Assembly (NCBI GenBank): GCA_963555705.1
Contig: OY743168.1
Span: forward strand, 25,593,128-25,657,127
Length of the DNA stretch: 64,000 nt
Direction: 5' to 3'
Source of the DNA: Ligustrum vulgare
Lineage: Eukaryota; Streptophyta; Magnoliopsida; Lamiales; Oleaceae
Below are positions 11,073 through 23,487 of this stretch, piece after piece (the stretch's first letter is position 1; every line of letters starts with the position of its first letter). The notes under the pieces were generated by a model, which ran no database searches, was not told the DNA's origin, and saw only the letters and a list, made by a program, of their open reading frames with translations. The position numbers and the translations under genes are program-made.

Positions 11073-11860
11073 GAATCCAACATATTTCAAGTTTTCTTCG
11101 GTCAAACTTCAAAAGAAATTTTAGTTCACCACCACAGTCGCACATGAACCTCTTCTATTCGATTTATTTGTGTGCGCGTGTTATTCAATAGGTTAGAGAG
11201 AAGCTTTGATTTTGAAAAGTCTACAAAGTTTTCAGGATAAACTGAAGAGAGATAAAGAGTTTTTCTACTAGAATTCCACAACCAAGAACAATTCGAGACG
11301 TATTTCAGGAGTACTAGAGATTCATGCTCCTATTATTTCTTGTGCTAGCAAGACAATAAAATCCGCACATGAATTCAAATGAATCTTTCACCCGCTTTCT
11401 CTAAACTTAAGATTGGTACTTATAGTTTAAGTGATTACCTTAACCCTAGTCTTAATAGGGAGGGCCCAAATACTTCCCAACTAATTGAGCTTAGACATCA
11501 ATTCAATCAATCTCCAATCTATGTGGGGGCTGGAGGGACTTTAAAAGGGAAAAAGGGGTGATAAGAGTGGAAAGGCCCCGACCTTCACATTTGTTGATGG
11601 GCAATCCCACATGGGTGACGAAACGGCGATGTTTGGTGGCATTCAGGGTTTTGAGGTCGGATCATTGGAGACAATCAACATGTCCGACCCGACACCTCCA
11701 GGTCGGACACCGAGTAAATCACCTCCTAAAAACGAAGAGACAGACTCCAACCACATTACCGACCTGGACATGTCAGGTCAGACATACTTTATTTGTTCCC
11801 AACAATGGAAAAGATGAGGTCCAGTCTATAATTCTGAGGTGGAGGAGTCAGGTCAGACGT
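11073..11860. other. unassigned DNA left of gypsy LTR
   Basis: Contains overlapping short frames (11379-11561, 11558-11863) that resemble no family. A purine run, AAAAGGGAAAAAGGGG, ends at about 11550 and is followed by TGATAAGAG, as a polypurine tract would precede an LTR. The gypsy LTR may therefore start here and not at 11861. The region 11640-11800 has repeated GGTCGGA/CCGAC words. Confidence 0.3.
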
Positions 11861-11863
11861 TGA

Positions 11864-12252
11864 TAACCGGAGTCTAGACAACCATAACTATCTTCTTACA
11901 GTGCAGTTGAAAACAGTTATTTAGACATGTAATTAGTGATAACAGATAAAAGTCAACTACCTACTCCTATATAAGAGTTCAATTAGATTAGTTATGTCGT
12001 AAAGTCAAGCAGTCAGGTATTATAATAAGCCAGCTCATCCATTTTCCTATAAATATAAGGGAAGACTGCTCATAAGGGATCTCAACTTTGGCTATTCAAA
12101 GCCGAATATAAATATATTAAACCATACGTGAAGTCCAGGTTTGCAAGTCCGAACTGGGGTTCACTTCTTCCACGTACAACTTTTTCTTTGCATAACTGAT
12201 ATTCGCCTATTCTTCTTGCTGACTTAGAATATTTATGTTTCAACCGTCAACA
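11864..12252 (+). repeat. Ty3/gypsy 5' LTR (shared part)
   Basis: The 389 bases match 17940-18317 almost throughout, with a few indels, including TATA-like CCTATAAATATAAGGG. The segment ends CAACCGTCAACA with the canonical CA. The true left edge is uncertain because the downstream copy joins pol sequence directly; it is either TG at 11861 or about 11551. Confidence 0.75.
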
Positions 12253-12927
12253 ATTGGAGCAAGAAGGAGGGCCGCTTGTGATAAAATAGTAGTTCATTCG
12301 AATACTTCACGGTCCTTAACAATATTTAGATAACATGGATGATCTAGGTTCCAGGAGCAATCATGGGAAAAAGGCGAAGGCACAAGGTGCGACAAGGAAG
12401 GAAGACGACCTGGAAGTCAGGCCTTGTCTAGACCCCCAAATAGTCGAGGTAATGCGTCAATTGCAAAATTTGACACAAGCAGTTGAAAGGAAGCAACATC
12501 AACCATAGGGAAACCCTCAAGCTCCCCATATCATACCAGAACCATCTCACCAACCCCCTGAAAACAAGTGAGTGCGCCGAAAGCTCAACTATGTGCAAGA
12601 TAAGTCTGAAAGTTCTGCTGGAGAGAGCAACTCCCGTTGTCCTCGTAGGGGGTGGCCCAAAGGAACACATAACGTATTCAGCATGTTAGGTCCGGATCCC
12701 ATAGCTCCAACCAGGAAGGGTGAAACTTAGGGGATGAACAGAAAACCTACTACTTTATACCATTCGAAAAGATCTGCATGAATTCCATACCACGAACCTA
12801 CTCAGACCCAAGGTAGGAATTTCAAGGCTACCGCCGAAGACACGCCTACATTGGATCTTAGCGATCCACCTTGTATTGATGGAAAATGAGATTTGGAAGA
12901 ACTCAACGCATTGCAGAAACAATTAAG

Positions 12928-13025
12928 CGATATGGAAGGTAAGTACAATACAACAAAAATAGCCTTTTGTAACACTCGATATGGAAGGTAAGTACACTAC
13001 AACAAAAATAGCCTTTTGAAACACT
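12928..13025 (+). repeat. 49-bp tandem duplication spanning the CACTA left end
   Basis: The units at 12928-12976 and 12977-13025 both read CGATATGGAAGGTAAGTAC followed by CAATACAACAAAAATAG or CACTACAACAAAAATAG. Host sequence plus transposon terminus is duplicated, and the outer terminus has lost its CACTA (CAATA). Confidence 0.9.
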
Positions 13026-13427
13026 CAAAAAGTGTTGCCAAAAGGCTTTTGCAACATTTGGCAAGTGTTGCAAATCGCAGTGTTTCCGTAGAGCAAAAAC
13101 TTTTTGCAACGTTTTTTGAACGTTGCAAAAGATTGAAATAAACGTTGCAATAGACCTTTTGCAACGTTTATTAAGTGTTGCGGTAGACCATTTTGCAATG
13201 TTTATTAAATGTTGCGGTAGACCATTTTGCAACGTTTTTTAAGTGTTTCCGTAGACCCTTTTGCAACGTTTATTAAGTGTTGCCGTAAACCTTTTTGCAA
13301 CGTTGTTTGAGTGTTTCCGTAAACCCGTTTGCAACGTTTTTTAAGTGTTGCAAAAACTTTTAACCTAACCTTTTGCAACATTTATTGAATGTTTCCGTAG
13401 ATCATTTTGTAACTTTTTTGAACGCTG

Positions 13428-13428
<1 letters not shown>

Positions 13429-13497
<69 letters not shown>
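13429..13497 (+). repeat. (TA)n microsatellite
   Basis: About 34 TA units inside CACTA element 1. Confidence 0.95.
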
Positions 13498-13501
<4 letters not shown>

Positions 13502-15395
13502 TATTATTGAACAAATTATTTATAAAACCCAAAATTTTCTAATTACTTCATTAAAATGGTACGTTAAATAAAAAAAAAAGTAAATACATTATGAATTTTC
13601 AAATCATACAAAATAAAGTCTTGATAATGTTTAATAAATCCACAATACAGAATAACAAATCCACGAAAGAAAGTGTTGATAATGTTTAAAAAATTCGCAA
13701 AAGAACATCATTTGACAAAAGAAATATTTTACTACGGGAACATCAACTTCATTCTGCAATATAACCGCACCTTTAGATAGCAAAATTCGGTCCATCTTCA
13801 AAGTTACACCTATAACAAATTTGTGCAAAGTTATAAGTGATTGTCACACTTTACTTAATAAATAATAGAAAAAATAAAAAATAGAGTTAAAAGCAAAATA
13901 CATTTATATCATTTCAATGTGATTTCATAGAAATTGATATGACTTGTCCTAAATCAATCTACTAGACCAGAGACGTGAAGTGCATCGATGACAGATGTCA
14001 GCTAGATGCTAGATCTATCACCAAGAAAAATGAGCTTTCACCCAAAGTGTAAAACCTAAACTTAGACGTGTTAACTTCTCTTTCCTTCCCTTCTATTGTA
14101 AAAAATTCTATAGAAATCTCGACAAAACCACCCCTATAAATTGAACTTAGTCAACCTGTAAAGAGACATTATAACCAACATAATAATTTAAAAATCAAAC
14201 CACCACCTCAAACAATTTCCAACATCAATCCCTAACTCCTCAACATCACAAATTCAACAATAAACTCCATCTAAATAAGAATTACACAAGATCATTGAAT
14301 AAATAAACGTTTCTTACCATAAGAAGCTCTTCCACTAGCATTTCCAGTGTTTTTGCTCAGTTCATGACCACCTGAAATGAGGGGGAGAAAATATGAGTTT
14401 TTAATAATCAACTCTATCTATTATAATATATATGCACACTATATAAGTTACTTCTTAAGAGTTCTTTAAGAAATATTTGGCATGTGAGAAACATACATTT
14501 GTCAAACTAATCTAATACAGCTCTTTGGCCAAGCAATGGTTCTAGTTGAAAATAATTGAAATAAATCATGTTCCTGCTCGACACATATATAATTATAGTA
14601 ATTAAAATAATTTCTTGAATATTCATGTACTAATACTAATTAAAAATACAAATGAAGTAGCATTTAAATGATAAATTATTAGATCTTATTCTACCTTATG
14701 ATTCAGTAATTGATAGTTCTTTAATTCATGATGTCCCCAACTGTTAAATATTAATTTAGTGATTTTGATCACAAATTGATATTACATGAGATTTTTATTA
14801 ATAGAACACTTTGTTTTACAAATATATATTTTGATCGCGAAGAATTCTAATTGTTAAGCCTCTGTTTGACAAACATGTTTAAAAGCCTTTTTTCTGCTTA
14901 ATTATTATAACAACAATAAGAGACTAAACCTCAGTGTTGTTTCTAACAAAGTGTGGTAAGACAGATAACTTCAGAACTAACAATCTGGGAACCTAATTTC
15001 CATATTCATTTCTTTCTTCTCTGCCATTCTCTACTGCTGAAAATAAAGAATTTAAATTGTAAAGTTCTATGAAGGAGAACTTAAAATAACGAACCATCGA
15101 AACCCTTGAATAACTAGAGTCTACAGAAAACCAAAAAACTAGCATGCCTTGAGAGTCCAATTTTAGGAATTTTATACAACAAGCAGTCTATGCAAGAACT
15201 ACCTTACTCAAATTCAAGTTAGAAGAAGTCCATTAATGATATTCATTATTTTGTTTTCAAAGTTTAATCTTTCAACATTATAAAATCTAAACTATAAAAT
15301 TTCATTCCTTCACCTTGAGAGTCCAATTTTAGGGATTTTACCCATTGATGAATCAAGAATTTTATACATTTTTCCGATTGAAAGGGGTAGTGGAA

Positions 15396-15560
15396 TGACC
15401 TGAGGCGCCGGATTTGAAGCTGTTTGATGTACTTGGACTACGCGGAGGAGGTCGGACGGCTGGGCAGTCGGCGCTCACTTCCGGCCTTCGGCAACTTGGA
15501 CGATGCGGAGGAGGAGGCTGGACGACGCGGAGGAGAGGGGCAGAGAGTGGGAGCCAGATG
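15396..15560 (+). other. GC-rich island in CACTA 1
   Basis: A block of GGCGCCGG, CGGAGGAGG and similar words lies within a 94-codon frame (15414-15698) rich in Gly and Arg. It contrasts sharply with the AT-rich interior and may be a captured 5' exon. No family was recognised. A similar island sits in CACTA element 2. Confidence 0.3.
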
Positions 15561-17939
15561 AATTTTGTAATGGGTTTGATTTGGGATTTCTCATTGTATC
15601 TAATAAATAGACCGGAAGTTTTGGGTTTTAAAATTGGGCCAAATTTAATTTATCAGAAACATGGGCCAATCCATTGCTTTGCCTTTTGCAAGGTTTAAAA
15701 AACGTTTTTTTTAAAGCTATTGCAACGTTTTTTAAACGTTGAAAAAGGTTAATCTTTTGCAACACTTGTAAAACGTTGCCAAAACTTAATTCGAGTATTG
15801 CAAAAATTCCAACTTATCTCAACAATCTTTAAATGTTGCGAAAAGGGATAAATCTCAAATATTCATATCAAATGCAACATTCAATTACTAAATGTTGCGG
15901 TAGACCACTTTTAGCAACATTCAATTAGCAAATGTTACCATTTAAATGTTGCGAAAGCCCATTTTTGTTGTAGTGGCAAAAAAGGGACGGTCTGACTAAT
16001 AATTATGCTTCCCCCAAGTCTTCCCCATTCTCGAAAGAAATTCTGAAAGAAACCTTACCTAGCAAGATCAAAGTGCCGCAAGTACCTAGCTACGATGGGA
16101 CAATTGATCCAGTAGCACATATAGACCGGTTTGTCTCTTGGATGGAATTGCAAAGAGTTAGTGATGCCATCATGTGTAGGACCTTTCTCCTAACTCTAGG
16201 GGACATGTCTCAGAGGTGGTTATGTACCTTACCAGACCACTCCATAAAAAATTGGAGGGATCTGTCTTCTCAGTTCCTCTACAACTTCATGGCTGCAAAA
16301 ACAAGGACAACCCCCAAGGAACAACTGGTAACCATCAAGCAAGGAAGGACTGAATCACTAAAGAGCTATCTAGACCGGTTCAATCGAAATATTATGGATA
16401 CAGATAAAGTATCAGACGATGCACTCCTAATGACGGTAAAGTCGGGTCTATAGCTTAAAACCCGATTCTAGTGGACATTACATGAAGAGGGGCCGAAAAC
16501 CTTTCGAGAATTTCTGACAGGAGCAGATAGGGCTATCGGAGCTGAAGAGGCGAAGGCCACTAGATTGGAAGGAAAAGGAGAAGCGAAGGATCAAGATAGA
16601 TTCAAAGGGAAGGAAAAAGAAACCCAGAAGAGTGACAAGTTCAGCCAAGAAAAGAAGCGAGATTTTTGAGGATCAGGAAGTTTTCGATCCCATCCATCTA
16701 GTCCAACACCAGTAGATCTCCTGGAAGTTCGACCTAAAACCATATTTATGAGTTTTAAGGATCGAAATTTTTTGCCAAGAACCAGGCCATTAAGGACAGG
16801 TTCATCTGAACTGAATCAATCCAGGTACTGTAGGTACCACAGATCAGCGGGTCACGATATAGATTACTGTAAAGATTTGAGGATAGAACTTGAAAAATTG
16901 ATCAAGGCGAGCCACTTAAAAGAGTACGCAGGAGAGTCTCAGGTGAGTCAAGAAAAACAGGGCCAAGTAGAACTCAAGGGCATCCCTCTAGTTTAGATCC
17001 GCATGCTGATAAGCGGGAGTCAAAGTCAGGAAGGTTCTAAAAGGAAAAGGCGTCAACACATCAGGGATGCGCGAAATAGTTATCAGATCCTATCAGCCAG
17101 AGCTTTAGATCTTGTAAAGGATGATGAGTCCTTCAGTTTTGATGAGAGAGATGCAAAGGGAGTCCTCCAACCACACGCGGATGCTTTGATCATAACCATG
17201 CCAGTCTCGGAGGTGAAGATTCACCGTGCTTTGGTAGACAATGGGAGTGCTGTAAACATCCTGTACTGGAAGACCTACCTCCAAATGGGAGTGGAAGAAC
17301 GACATCTCAGTCCTTACTCCACGAAGTTACAAGGCTTCACCGGGGATTATGTCACACCGCTAGGCTAAATTGCACTCATGGTGGAACTAGGGAATCCTCC
17401 ATGCACCAGGCGAGTAATAGCGGATTTTGTCATAGCAGACATATGATCCAACTATAACGCCATTCTTGGAAGACCTATTCTACATGAACTGAAGGCGGCC
17501 ACCTCAATATACAATTATGTGATGAAATTTCCCACTTCTCATGGGGTAGGAGTAGTGAGGGGAGACCATAGGATGACCAGAGAATGTAATTTGAGTTTCT
17601 GTCCCTGCCGGGTACATCAAATAAAAGGTATCCAGATGGAAGACCAGATTGAAGAAATCCAAATGTTAGATCCACGCCTGGACCAAAATGAAACAAGGAC
17701 CGGACCGGTGGAGGACCTGACATTGGTAAGTTTGGATCCAGATATGCCTGAGCTGCAGTTGAAAATTGGGAAAGACCTCAAAGAACCAGTAAGATATGAA
17801 CTTGTAGACTTTTTGAAAGAGAATATGGATGTTTTTGCTTGGAATCATGCTGACATGGAGGTAATACCCGCACACTTGGTCTGTCACAAGCTCAACATTG
17901 ATCGTGGAGCAAGACCAAAAAGGCAGAAGCGCCGTCCAT

Positions 17940-18317
17940 TAACCGGAGTCTAGACAACCATAACTATCTTCTTACAGGGCAATTGAAAACAGTTATTTAA
18001 ACATGTAATTAGTTATAACAGATAAAAGTCAACTATCCTATGTAAGAGTTCAACTAGATTAGTTATGTCGTAAAGTCAGGTATTGTAATAAGCCAACTCA
18101 TCCATTTTCCCTATAAATATAAGGGAAGATTGCTCATAAGGGGATCTCAACTTTGGCTATTCAAAGCCGAATATAAATATATTAAACCATACGTGAAGTC
18201 CAGGTCGGCAAGTCCGAACTGGGGTTCACTTCTTCCACGTACAACTTTTTCTTCTCATAACTGATATTCACCTATTCTTCTTCTTGACTTATAATATTTA
18301 TACTTCAACCGTCGACA
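17940..18317 (+). repeat. Ty3/gypsy 3' LTR (shared part)
   Basis: Matches 11864-12252 and ends CAACCGTCGACA. There is no polypurine tract before it: the preceding bases are pol coding sequence. A deletion therefore removed everything from reverse transcriptase to the LTR edge. Confidence 0.75.
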
Positions 18318-18740
18318 GATATGCTATTTTTTACTAGGTCTATGTGAACAGTGATTGTAGGTCTGCTACTTGTAACTCTTTGTGACCAGAACTGTGCAAA
18401 TTGTGACTGTATATAACATGTAATACTCTATTTTTGATTAGGTTTGTGTGACATTGATTGTTTGTAACCAACTTTGTGTTAATTGCGACTATTTATAAGC
18501 AAGTCTGTGGTACCTGAGACTCTTGTGACAAGATATATGAAGAGTGTGACTGTCTGTGACCTATAATGCGTTTTTGTAACCAGATGTGTGAACGTTAACT
18601 GTTTGTGACCAAAACCGTGTTAATTGTGACCATGTTTGTATCAAATGTTATTGTTTGTTACTAGGTCTGTGTTACATGTGATCAGATATGTTTTAAATGT
18701 CATCATGTGACTATAATGCGTTGAATGTGACTTCTTGATT
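18318..18740 (+). repeat. degenerate TGTGAC/TGTGACC repeat tract
   Basis: Many imperfect copies of GTGACTGT and TTTGTGACCA with irregular spacing of about 20-60 bp. Non-coding. Confidence 0.6.
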
Positions 18741-20082
18741 TATGACTGCGACCTATTGTCGCAAATATATTTTCAACATTTAAAAAAAAAAAAGTAAACT
18801 AAATGCAATAGCATCTATCAATATTATTCTTAGTAACCAAGTTACGTGTAAGATGTTGTATGTAAAATCTTGATAATTAAATGCCATTTGAAGCTAATTC
18901 CACATAAAAAAATGTTTAGAGAGAATAAGCACAACCATACATCAACTGTAAACTCTTCTTAATGAAGAATTTCAAGCTAGATTACATTTCATTTCATTTC
19001 ATTATGAGTCATCAAACAAAAAAGGTCATAGTTCCTGAGTATATAAACTAAAAATCATGATATTCATATTAAACTACTCATATAGGAAGTCTCAGTAAGT
19101 TAGAAGTAAACTTTGCACCAACAATCTCATGTGCATCAACCTTCATTGAATTTGGTCTATGAAGATAGCTGAGGGTTATCACACCCTGTTTTGTTCACCT
19201 CAAAATGTTGTACTGTGTCTTCTGGTACCTAAATGCTAAAAAAACACATTTTTGCCTCAAAATTCTTAAAAATAACCCCAATTCAATCAATGATTTGAGC
19301 TCCAATGCACAAAAAAGATGCAAGCAAAGAGTTTCTAGTTGAACTTCATATTACTCAATGGAAGTATAGAGGCAATAGAAAGAAGAACAAGACGAATTAA
19401 GCAACAAATTTTATAACCTTGTGCTTAGCTTCAGCAGAAAATAAAGAGGGGTGTAATTTGTTGGCTGCAGCCAACACAAATTTTAATTAGATGACTCTCT
19501 CTTCAATGATTAAAACTCTCTATTGTCGCGTCTAAATCTTCGTCTTAGCTGCCCAAAAAGCTCCAGCTGACTCCATACTACATTAATAATATCCCTACAC
19601 CACATCAAGTAAGGATACTTCCTGTTAAGCACCTACTAGAAGATATCTCTGTGACGAGCATTTTGATCTTGTTAAAAGATCAATGAGATTAACATTTCTC
19701 ACAGGACATGATATTTTCCCAAGTACACCATTCATGACTTGCGCAAGATCTTCTTGGCCTTTTTTTTGGAGCGTAAATATCACAAACCCAGACTCATGAA
19801 AGCTTTTTTCCACATCAGTCAAGTCTTAAAGTGTATCCTTGAACAAAGAATAATCTTATTAATATAGATTAAATAATTTGGAAATAACTTCCAATCCACT
19901 TGAAACCTTTCATCTAAGTAGGAAAACTATTTCTAAGCAATTTATGACAAAGAAATAATTAAATAAATGCATCTAAATGAATTAAGGGAAACCCTTCTCT
20001 CCCCTTATTTTACGATACAAAAAAAATGGAAAAAGGGGTCTCATGGAAAAATATATGTGTAGCCCTAAACTTTCATTTGCTA
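18741..20082. other. AT-rich DNA without recognised features
   Basis: A 65-codon minus-strand frame at 19625-19822 has ordinary amino-acid composition but no motif and no splice context I could defend. Otherwise nothing was seen. Confidence 0.35.
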
Positions 20083-20465
20083 TCACTATTGTCATCTACA
20101 TCATCTATAGACTATACTTTAAGATAAAGTGTCCATCCGCATCTCAACCACAAGCACTCACCCTTAAACAATACCAAATATTTGCAATTTCACATATTGT
20201 CATGGTTAACCCCTCCTTCCACAGACTTACACACTCCAACTACACCAACTCACTCCAAAACAAAACAAAACAAATCAAATCAATTCTAGAATATTCTATT
20301 CTCACTCTATAAATTCAACCAATGATAATGAGAGAAAGGAGTTGAAAACAATTGTTGGCTTTGTTGTAAAACATATCCTCGCCCCCTTTCTCTCAGTTAA
20401 TCCCCTTTTCCCTATGTTCTTCTTTCTTTTCTATCTCAGTTCTTCGAGGTAATTGTTTCAGTGGC
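20083..20465 (+). repeat. dispersed repeat, blocks A+B
   Basis: Block A (20083-20192, starting near ATTGTCATCTACATCATC) reappears at about 36277-36390. Block B (20193-20465, starting TCATGGTTAACCCC) reappears at 34571-34800. Here A directly precedes B; at the other locus B comes first and A lies 1.5 kb downstream. Block B is probably gypsy LTR sequence. Confidence 0.7.
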
Positions 20466-20690
20466 CACCGATCTTTATATGCTGTCACGGTTTAACCATT
20501 CAATTGTAATATGCTTCAAAATTACCATTGAACTTTGAATCGCCTCATCTTGTTGGCCACCGAACTTTATATACTGTCACAGTTTAGCCTCCAAACTTCA
20601 ATATGTTTCCAAGTGGTAACCAAACTTTGTATGCTATCATGGATTACCCACTCAACTTTAATATGCTTCCAACCGGTTAGTTAAGTTTCA
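20460..20690 (+). repeat. tandem repeat, about 95-bp unit
   Basis: Three imperfect copies of a unit with ACCGAACTTTATATGCTGTC and CACGGTTTAACC-like wording. Confidence 0.75.
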
Positions 20691-21276
20691 AAATTCAAGT
20701 TTTGGAGAGGTATGTTCAAATTTAATTTCAAGGTACCAAACGAGGTGGAAACATCAAGTTGGTACCATTTCAAAGTGCTCACTACATACTTTTGCGTACA
20801 ATTTACAACAGAAGAAATGGTTAATCGAGGATGAAGTTATGACTTGCAAAATTAAGCCATTTAAAACCATTTTTTCGAAACTTTCGGTAAAGTGCTAAAT
20901 TTAAAAATTCACCAGTAACTATCCATTAATTGAACTTAAAAACGGATTAGATATTCTCAAAGTTCGTCTCAAGAACTTTTCCATGCATATATTACATTCA
21001 TTCAAACGAGGAAAAAAGTGATCAAACAAGTCTCTTGAATAAATATGTTTACACATATTTTTCATAACTTTTCATTTTATTAATATTTTCTTTTTCCTCC
21101 TTTAAAAAATTATAATGTCTCTAAATTTGGGCCTGGTTTTGGAAGCAGCCCTGGTGGAAGATGAAAATATTTTGGCGAATTACACCCATTAACCATTGAT
21201 GCTTTTATATTTAAAACTTTAAAATAACTTGTTTGATAAATAATTATTAGAATTAGGTGTCACTAAAAGTCTTAAA
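20691..21276. other. AT-rich DNA without recognised features
   Basis: No frame, repeat or structural RNA could be supported. Confidence 0.4.
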
Positions 21277-21817
21277 ATGCACTGCAGATCTGATGCTTTG
21301 CCTGCATCCCTTTCTCAATCAGCACCAAAAACTTCCAGCATAATTCCCTCTCTTGTAAACCATCAGCTTCAGAGAAATCTTTTCCAAAATCTTAACCAAC
21401 TGCAAATTTTAAGCCACAATCAGCACTGTAACAAAATCTCATCTCGACCCAGACTTCGGATAAGAGCAAAATGTTCTGAGATTGATGGAGCCAACGTTAG
21501 TAGTTATTGGCGGCAACGGTCGTTTGATGAGTAGCGTTAGTCCACCGTCGATGCTTCTATCCTCATCATCTCTCCCTGCAAGTCTCGAGGAATCAAAATC
21601 CAGTTATGACCATAAAATTGAATACAGAGAATATATGACAAAAGTAAATTGGAGTGTTGTCGGTCATGCATATGAGGTGGCGCGTGACAAAAGCAACCTC
21701 TCAAATGATTCCATAAAGAATTTGGGGAGTAGGTTTAATGGTGATGAATCTAGGAAATCAAAATATTCCGAATCTCCTTATGTATATCAGCGAAATGAAG
21801 GCGGAATAATTCTTTAA
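21277..21817 (+). pseudogene. unassigned coding-like fragment
   Basis: Two overlapping frames (21277-21534 and 21482-21817) lie in DNA of higher GC than the surroundings. The first is Ser/Gln/Leu-rich, almost free of acidic residues in its first 60 codons, and ends in a basic stretch, as a plastid transit peptide would. The second continues in another frame with hydrophobic VVIGGNG. The pattern suggests a first exon of a plastid-targeted protein broken by a frameshift, or a captured gene fragment. I recognise no family, and no downstream exons were found in the AT-rich DNA that follows. Confidence 0.25.
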
Positions 21818-22139
21818 TTGGGTATGGGTGGTGGGGAAGAATCCATCATCTTTAGAATTGCTGAAATTAAGAACATGTAAAATTGGTATTTGGAAGCAAC
21901 ATGATTTGGGGAGAGCGGTAACAATTGAAAAATCAATGGGAAGAAAAATGTTTAAGCGAAGATTAATTCATGGTTGAAATTAGAGAAGTATATTCGGACA
22001 ATAATTACTGGACCGCCTTTTAGCAACGATTTCAAAATCTTGCTTTCATTTGCTTTTGTTTGAATTTTTTTTTTGGTTGAGGTAGTTATGGTGGTGGCAT
22101 TGAGATAGTGTTGTTGTTGTGACATCGACGACAACGGTG
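21818..22139. other. intergenic DNA
   Basis: GTTGTG-rich low-complexity wording near 22085-22140. No gene. Confidence 0.4.
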
Positions 22140-23460
22140 GTGTTGAGATATTATTAATTACAATTTAATAATTACACTAATACTTTATGAATTTATTAGT
22201 AGCAATTGTAATTAATTATAAAATTAAAATAAAGTTACAATTGTATGTTCAACGGTGGCCCGACGACAGCGATTGTGGCGGTGACTGATTACAAATTACA
22301 GTAATATAATTAATTACGAATTACACTAATATTTTACTAATTCATAAGTTGCAATTGTAATTAATTACAAAATCAAAACAAAGTTACAATAGTAATTAAT
22401 TATAAAACCTAATTCTGATTAAAAATAAAAAACCTGATTCTGATAATTAATTTGATACTTGTGTAATTAGTTACGTATCACCCGATTACAAAAATTTCTA
22501 ACCCCAAATGTTTGTAATTATGAACTTAACCAAAAATATTTTTATTAAATAGACCCAACTACACACCAATTCATGCATGTTCGAGTTAATTAGGCCCAAT
22601 CACCAGATGATTCAACAAATTCACTAGAATATGCTTCAATTAGTTTGTAACCAATTCCAGCAACTAAATTTGTCATGTTTTACAAATTCCTTTGTTACAA
22701 TTTTAATTGATTACAATCAAATTAAGTTATAATTGTAATTAAGTTACAATTGTAATTAATCACAATTTGTATCTAATTTAATTAATTTTAAAAGAAAATA
22801 AAATTTCGAGTGATTTGTAATCTACAATTAAGTTATAATATTAGTTAATTAGTTACAATTGTAATTAATTGCAAAAATCAAATTAAGTCACAATTGTAAA
22901 TAATTGCAAACCGTAATTCATCGCAAAATGTAATTAAATTGCAATTATAATAAATTACAATATGTAACTAATTCAATTAATCTTAATAATCATGTATTTC
23001 ACGTTTTATAAATTTATTAGTTACAATTATAATTTATTGTTCCTCTGTTTGTTAAAATTTTTTTGTTTAAAAATATGTTTTTTGATATTTTCTAGGTAAA
23101 ATGTGTGGTTGAAAAATGGAGAGAGAAAATGTTTGTAGTTAAAAAGAGATTTGAAAAATTGTGTAGGAAAAAACATGTTTAAAAACATGATTGTCAAACA
23201 GAGGCTAATTTGAAATTATGTTACAATTGTAATGAATTACTAACTGTAATTCATTATAGAATGTCATGATTAAATTGCAATTGTAATTAAGTTAAAATTG
23301 TAATTAAATACGAATTGTAATCAGTTCAATTAATTTTAAAAGAAAACTAAAATTTAGAATGACTTATTGTAATACACAATTAAGTTATAATAATAATTAA
23401 TTACATAAATGTAAGTAATTCAATTAAATTCAGCAATTAAATTGTAACCACCATAGGAAT
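22140..23460. repeat. palindromic TTACAATTGTAATTAA repeat region
   Basis: Dozens of imperfect copies of the self-complementary words ACAATTGT and TAATTAATTA occur in about 1.3 kb, giving almost strand-symmetric DNA. Non-coding. It lies exactly where the 3' LTR of the minus-strand copia element should be, and none is recognisable. Confidence 0.7.
23042..23204. mobile_element. MITE with CCTCTGTTTG termini
   Basis: Perfect 10-bp inverted termini, CCTCTGTTTG and CAAACAGAGG, 163 bp apart. The core GTGTGGTTGAAAAATGGAG matches the MITE family seen near 5.7-9.7 kb. A lone end of the same family (GCCTCTGTTTGACAAACATG) lies at about 14864-14893 in CACTA 1. Confidence 0.8.
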
Positions 23461-23487
23461 GAGCAGAAGGAGAACTTTCTTAGTGAT

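Larger units (their letters stand above)
12995..15975. mobile_element. CACTA (En/Spm) element 1, non-autonomous
   Basis: The ends are CACTACAACAAAAAT at the left and its inverse ATTTTTGTTGTAGTG at the right, a 15-bp perfect TIR of the CACTA superfamily. Both subterminal regions (13000-13430 and 15690-15960) are packed with variants of TTTTGCAACGTTT and AAGTGTTGC in both orientations, the transposase-binding arrangement typical of these elements. The flanking triplets are GTA (12992-12994) and GCA (15976-15978), an imperfect 3-bp duplication. The 2.98-kb interior has no transposase. It holds a (TA)n tract and a GC-rich 94-codon frame. It splits the gypsy gag. Confidence 0.92.
12253..17953 (+). 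pseudogene. Ty3/gypsy (Tat-like) gag-pol remnant, split by CACTA
   Basis: Gag begins at ATG 12335 and meets a stop near 12507. After the CACTA insertion, 16073-16453 encodes the conserved gag core (YDGTIDPVAHIDRF near the start, then the FLLTLGDMSQRW and LSSQFLYNF segments), typical of the Retrotrans_gag family. A CRYHRSAGHDIDYC segment in 16748-16996 is the degenerate zinc-knuckle-like motif of Tat elements. 17003-17368 carries a retropepsin-like LVDNGSAVNILY block. 17519-17953 holds the linker before reverse transcriptase (FLKENMDVFAW). The reverse transcriptase, RNase H and integrase are missing: pol runs directly into LTR sequence at 17940. At least four stops separate the pieces, so nothing can be translated as a polyprotein. 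Confidence 0.85.

Noticed and set aside
11379..11863. Possible gene left of the gypsy LTR
   Set aside because: Short overlapping frames with no motif; more likely LTR or leader sequence.
19625..19822. 65-codon minus-strand frame
   Set aside because: Plausible composition but too short, with no motif or neighbouring exons.
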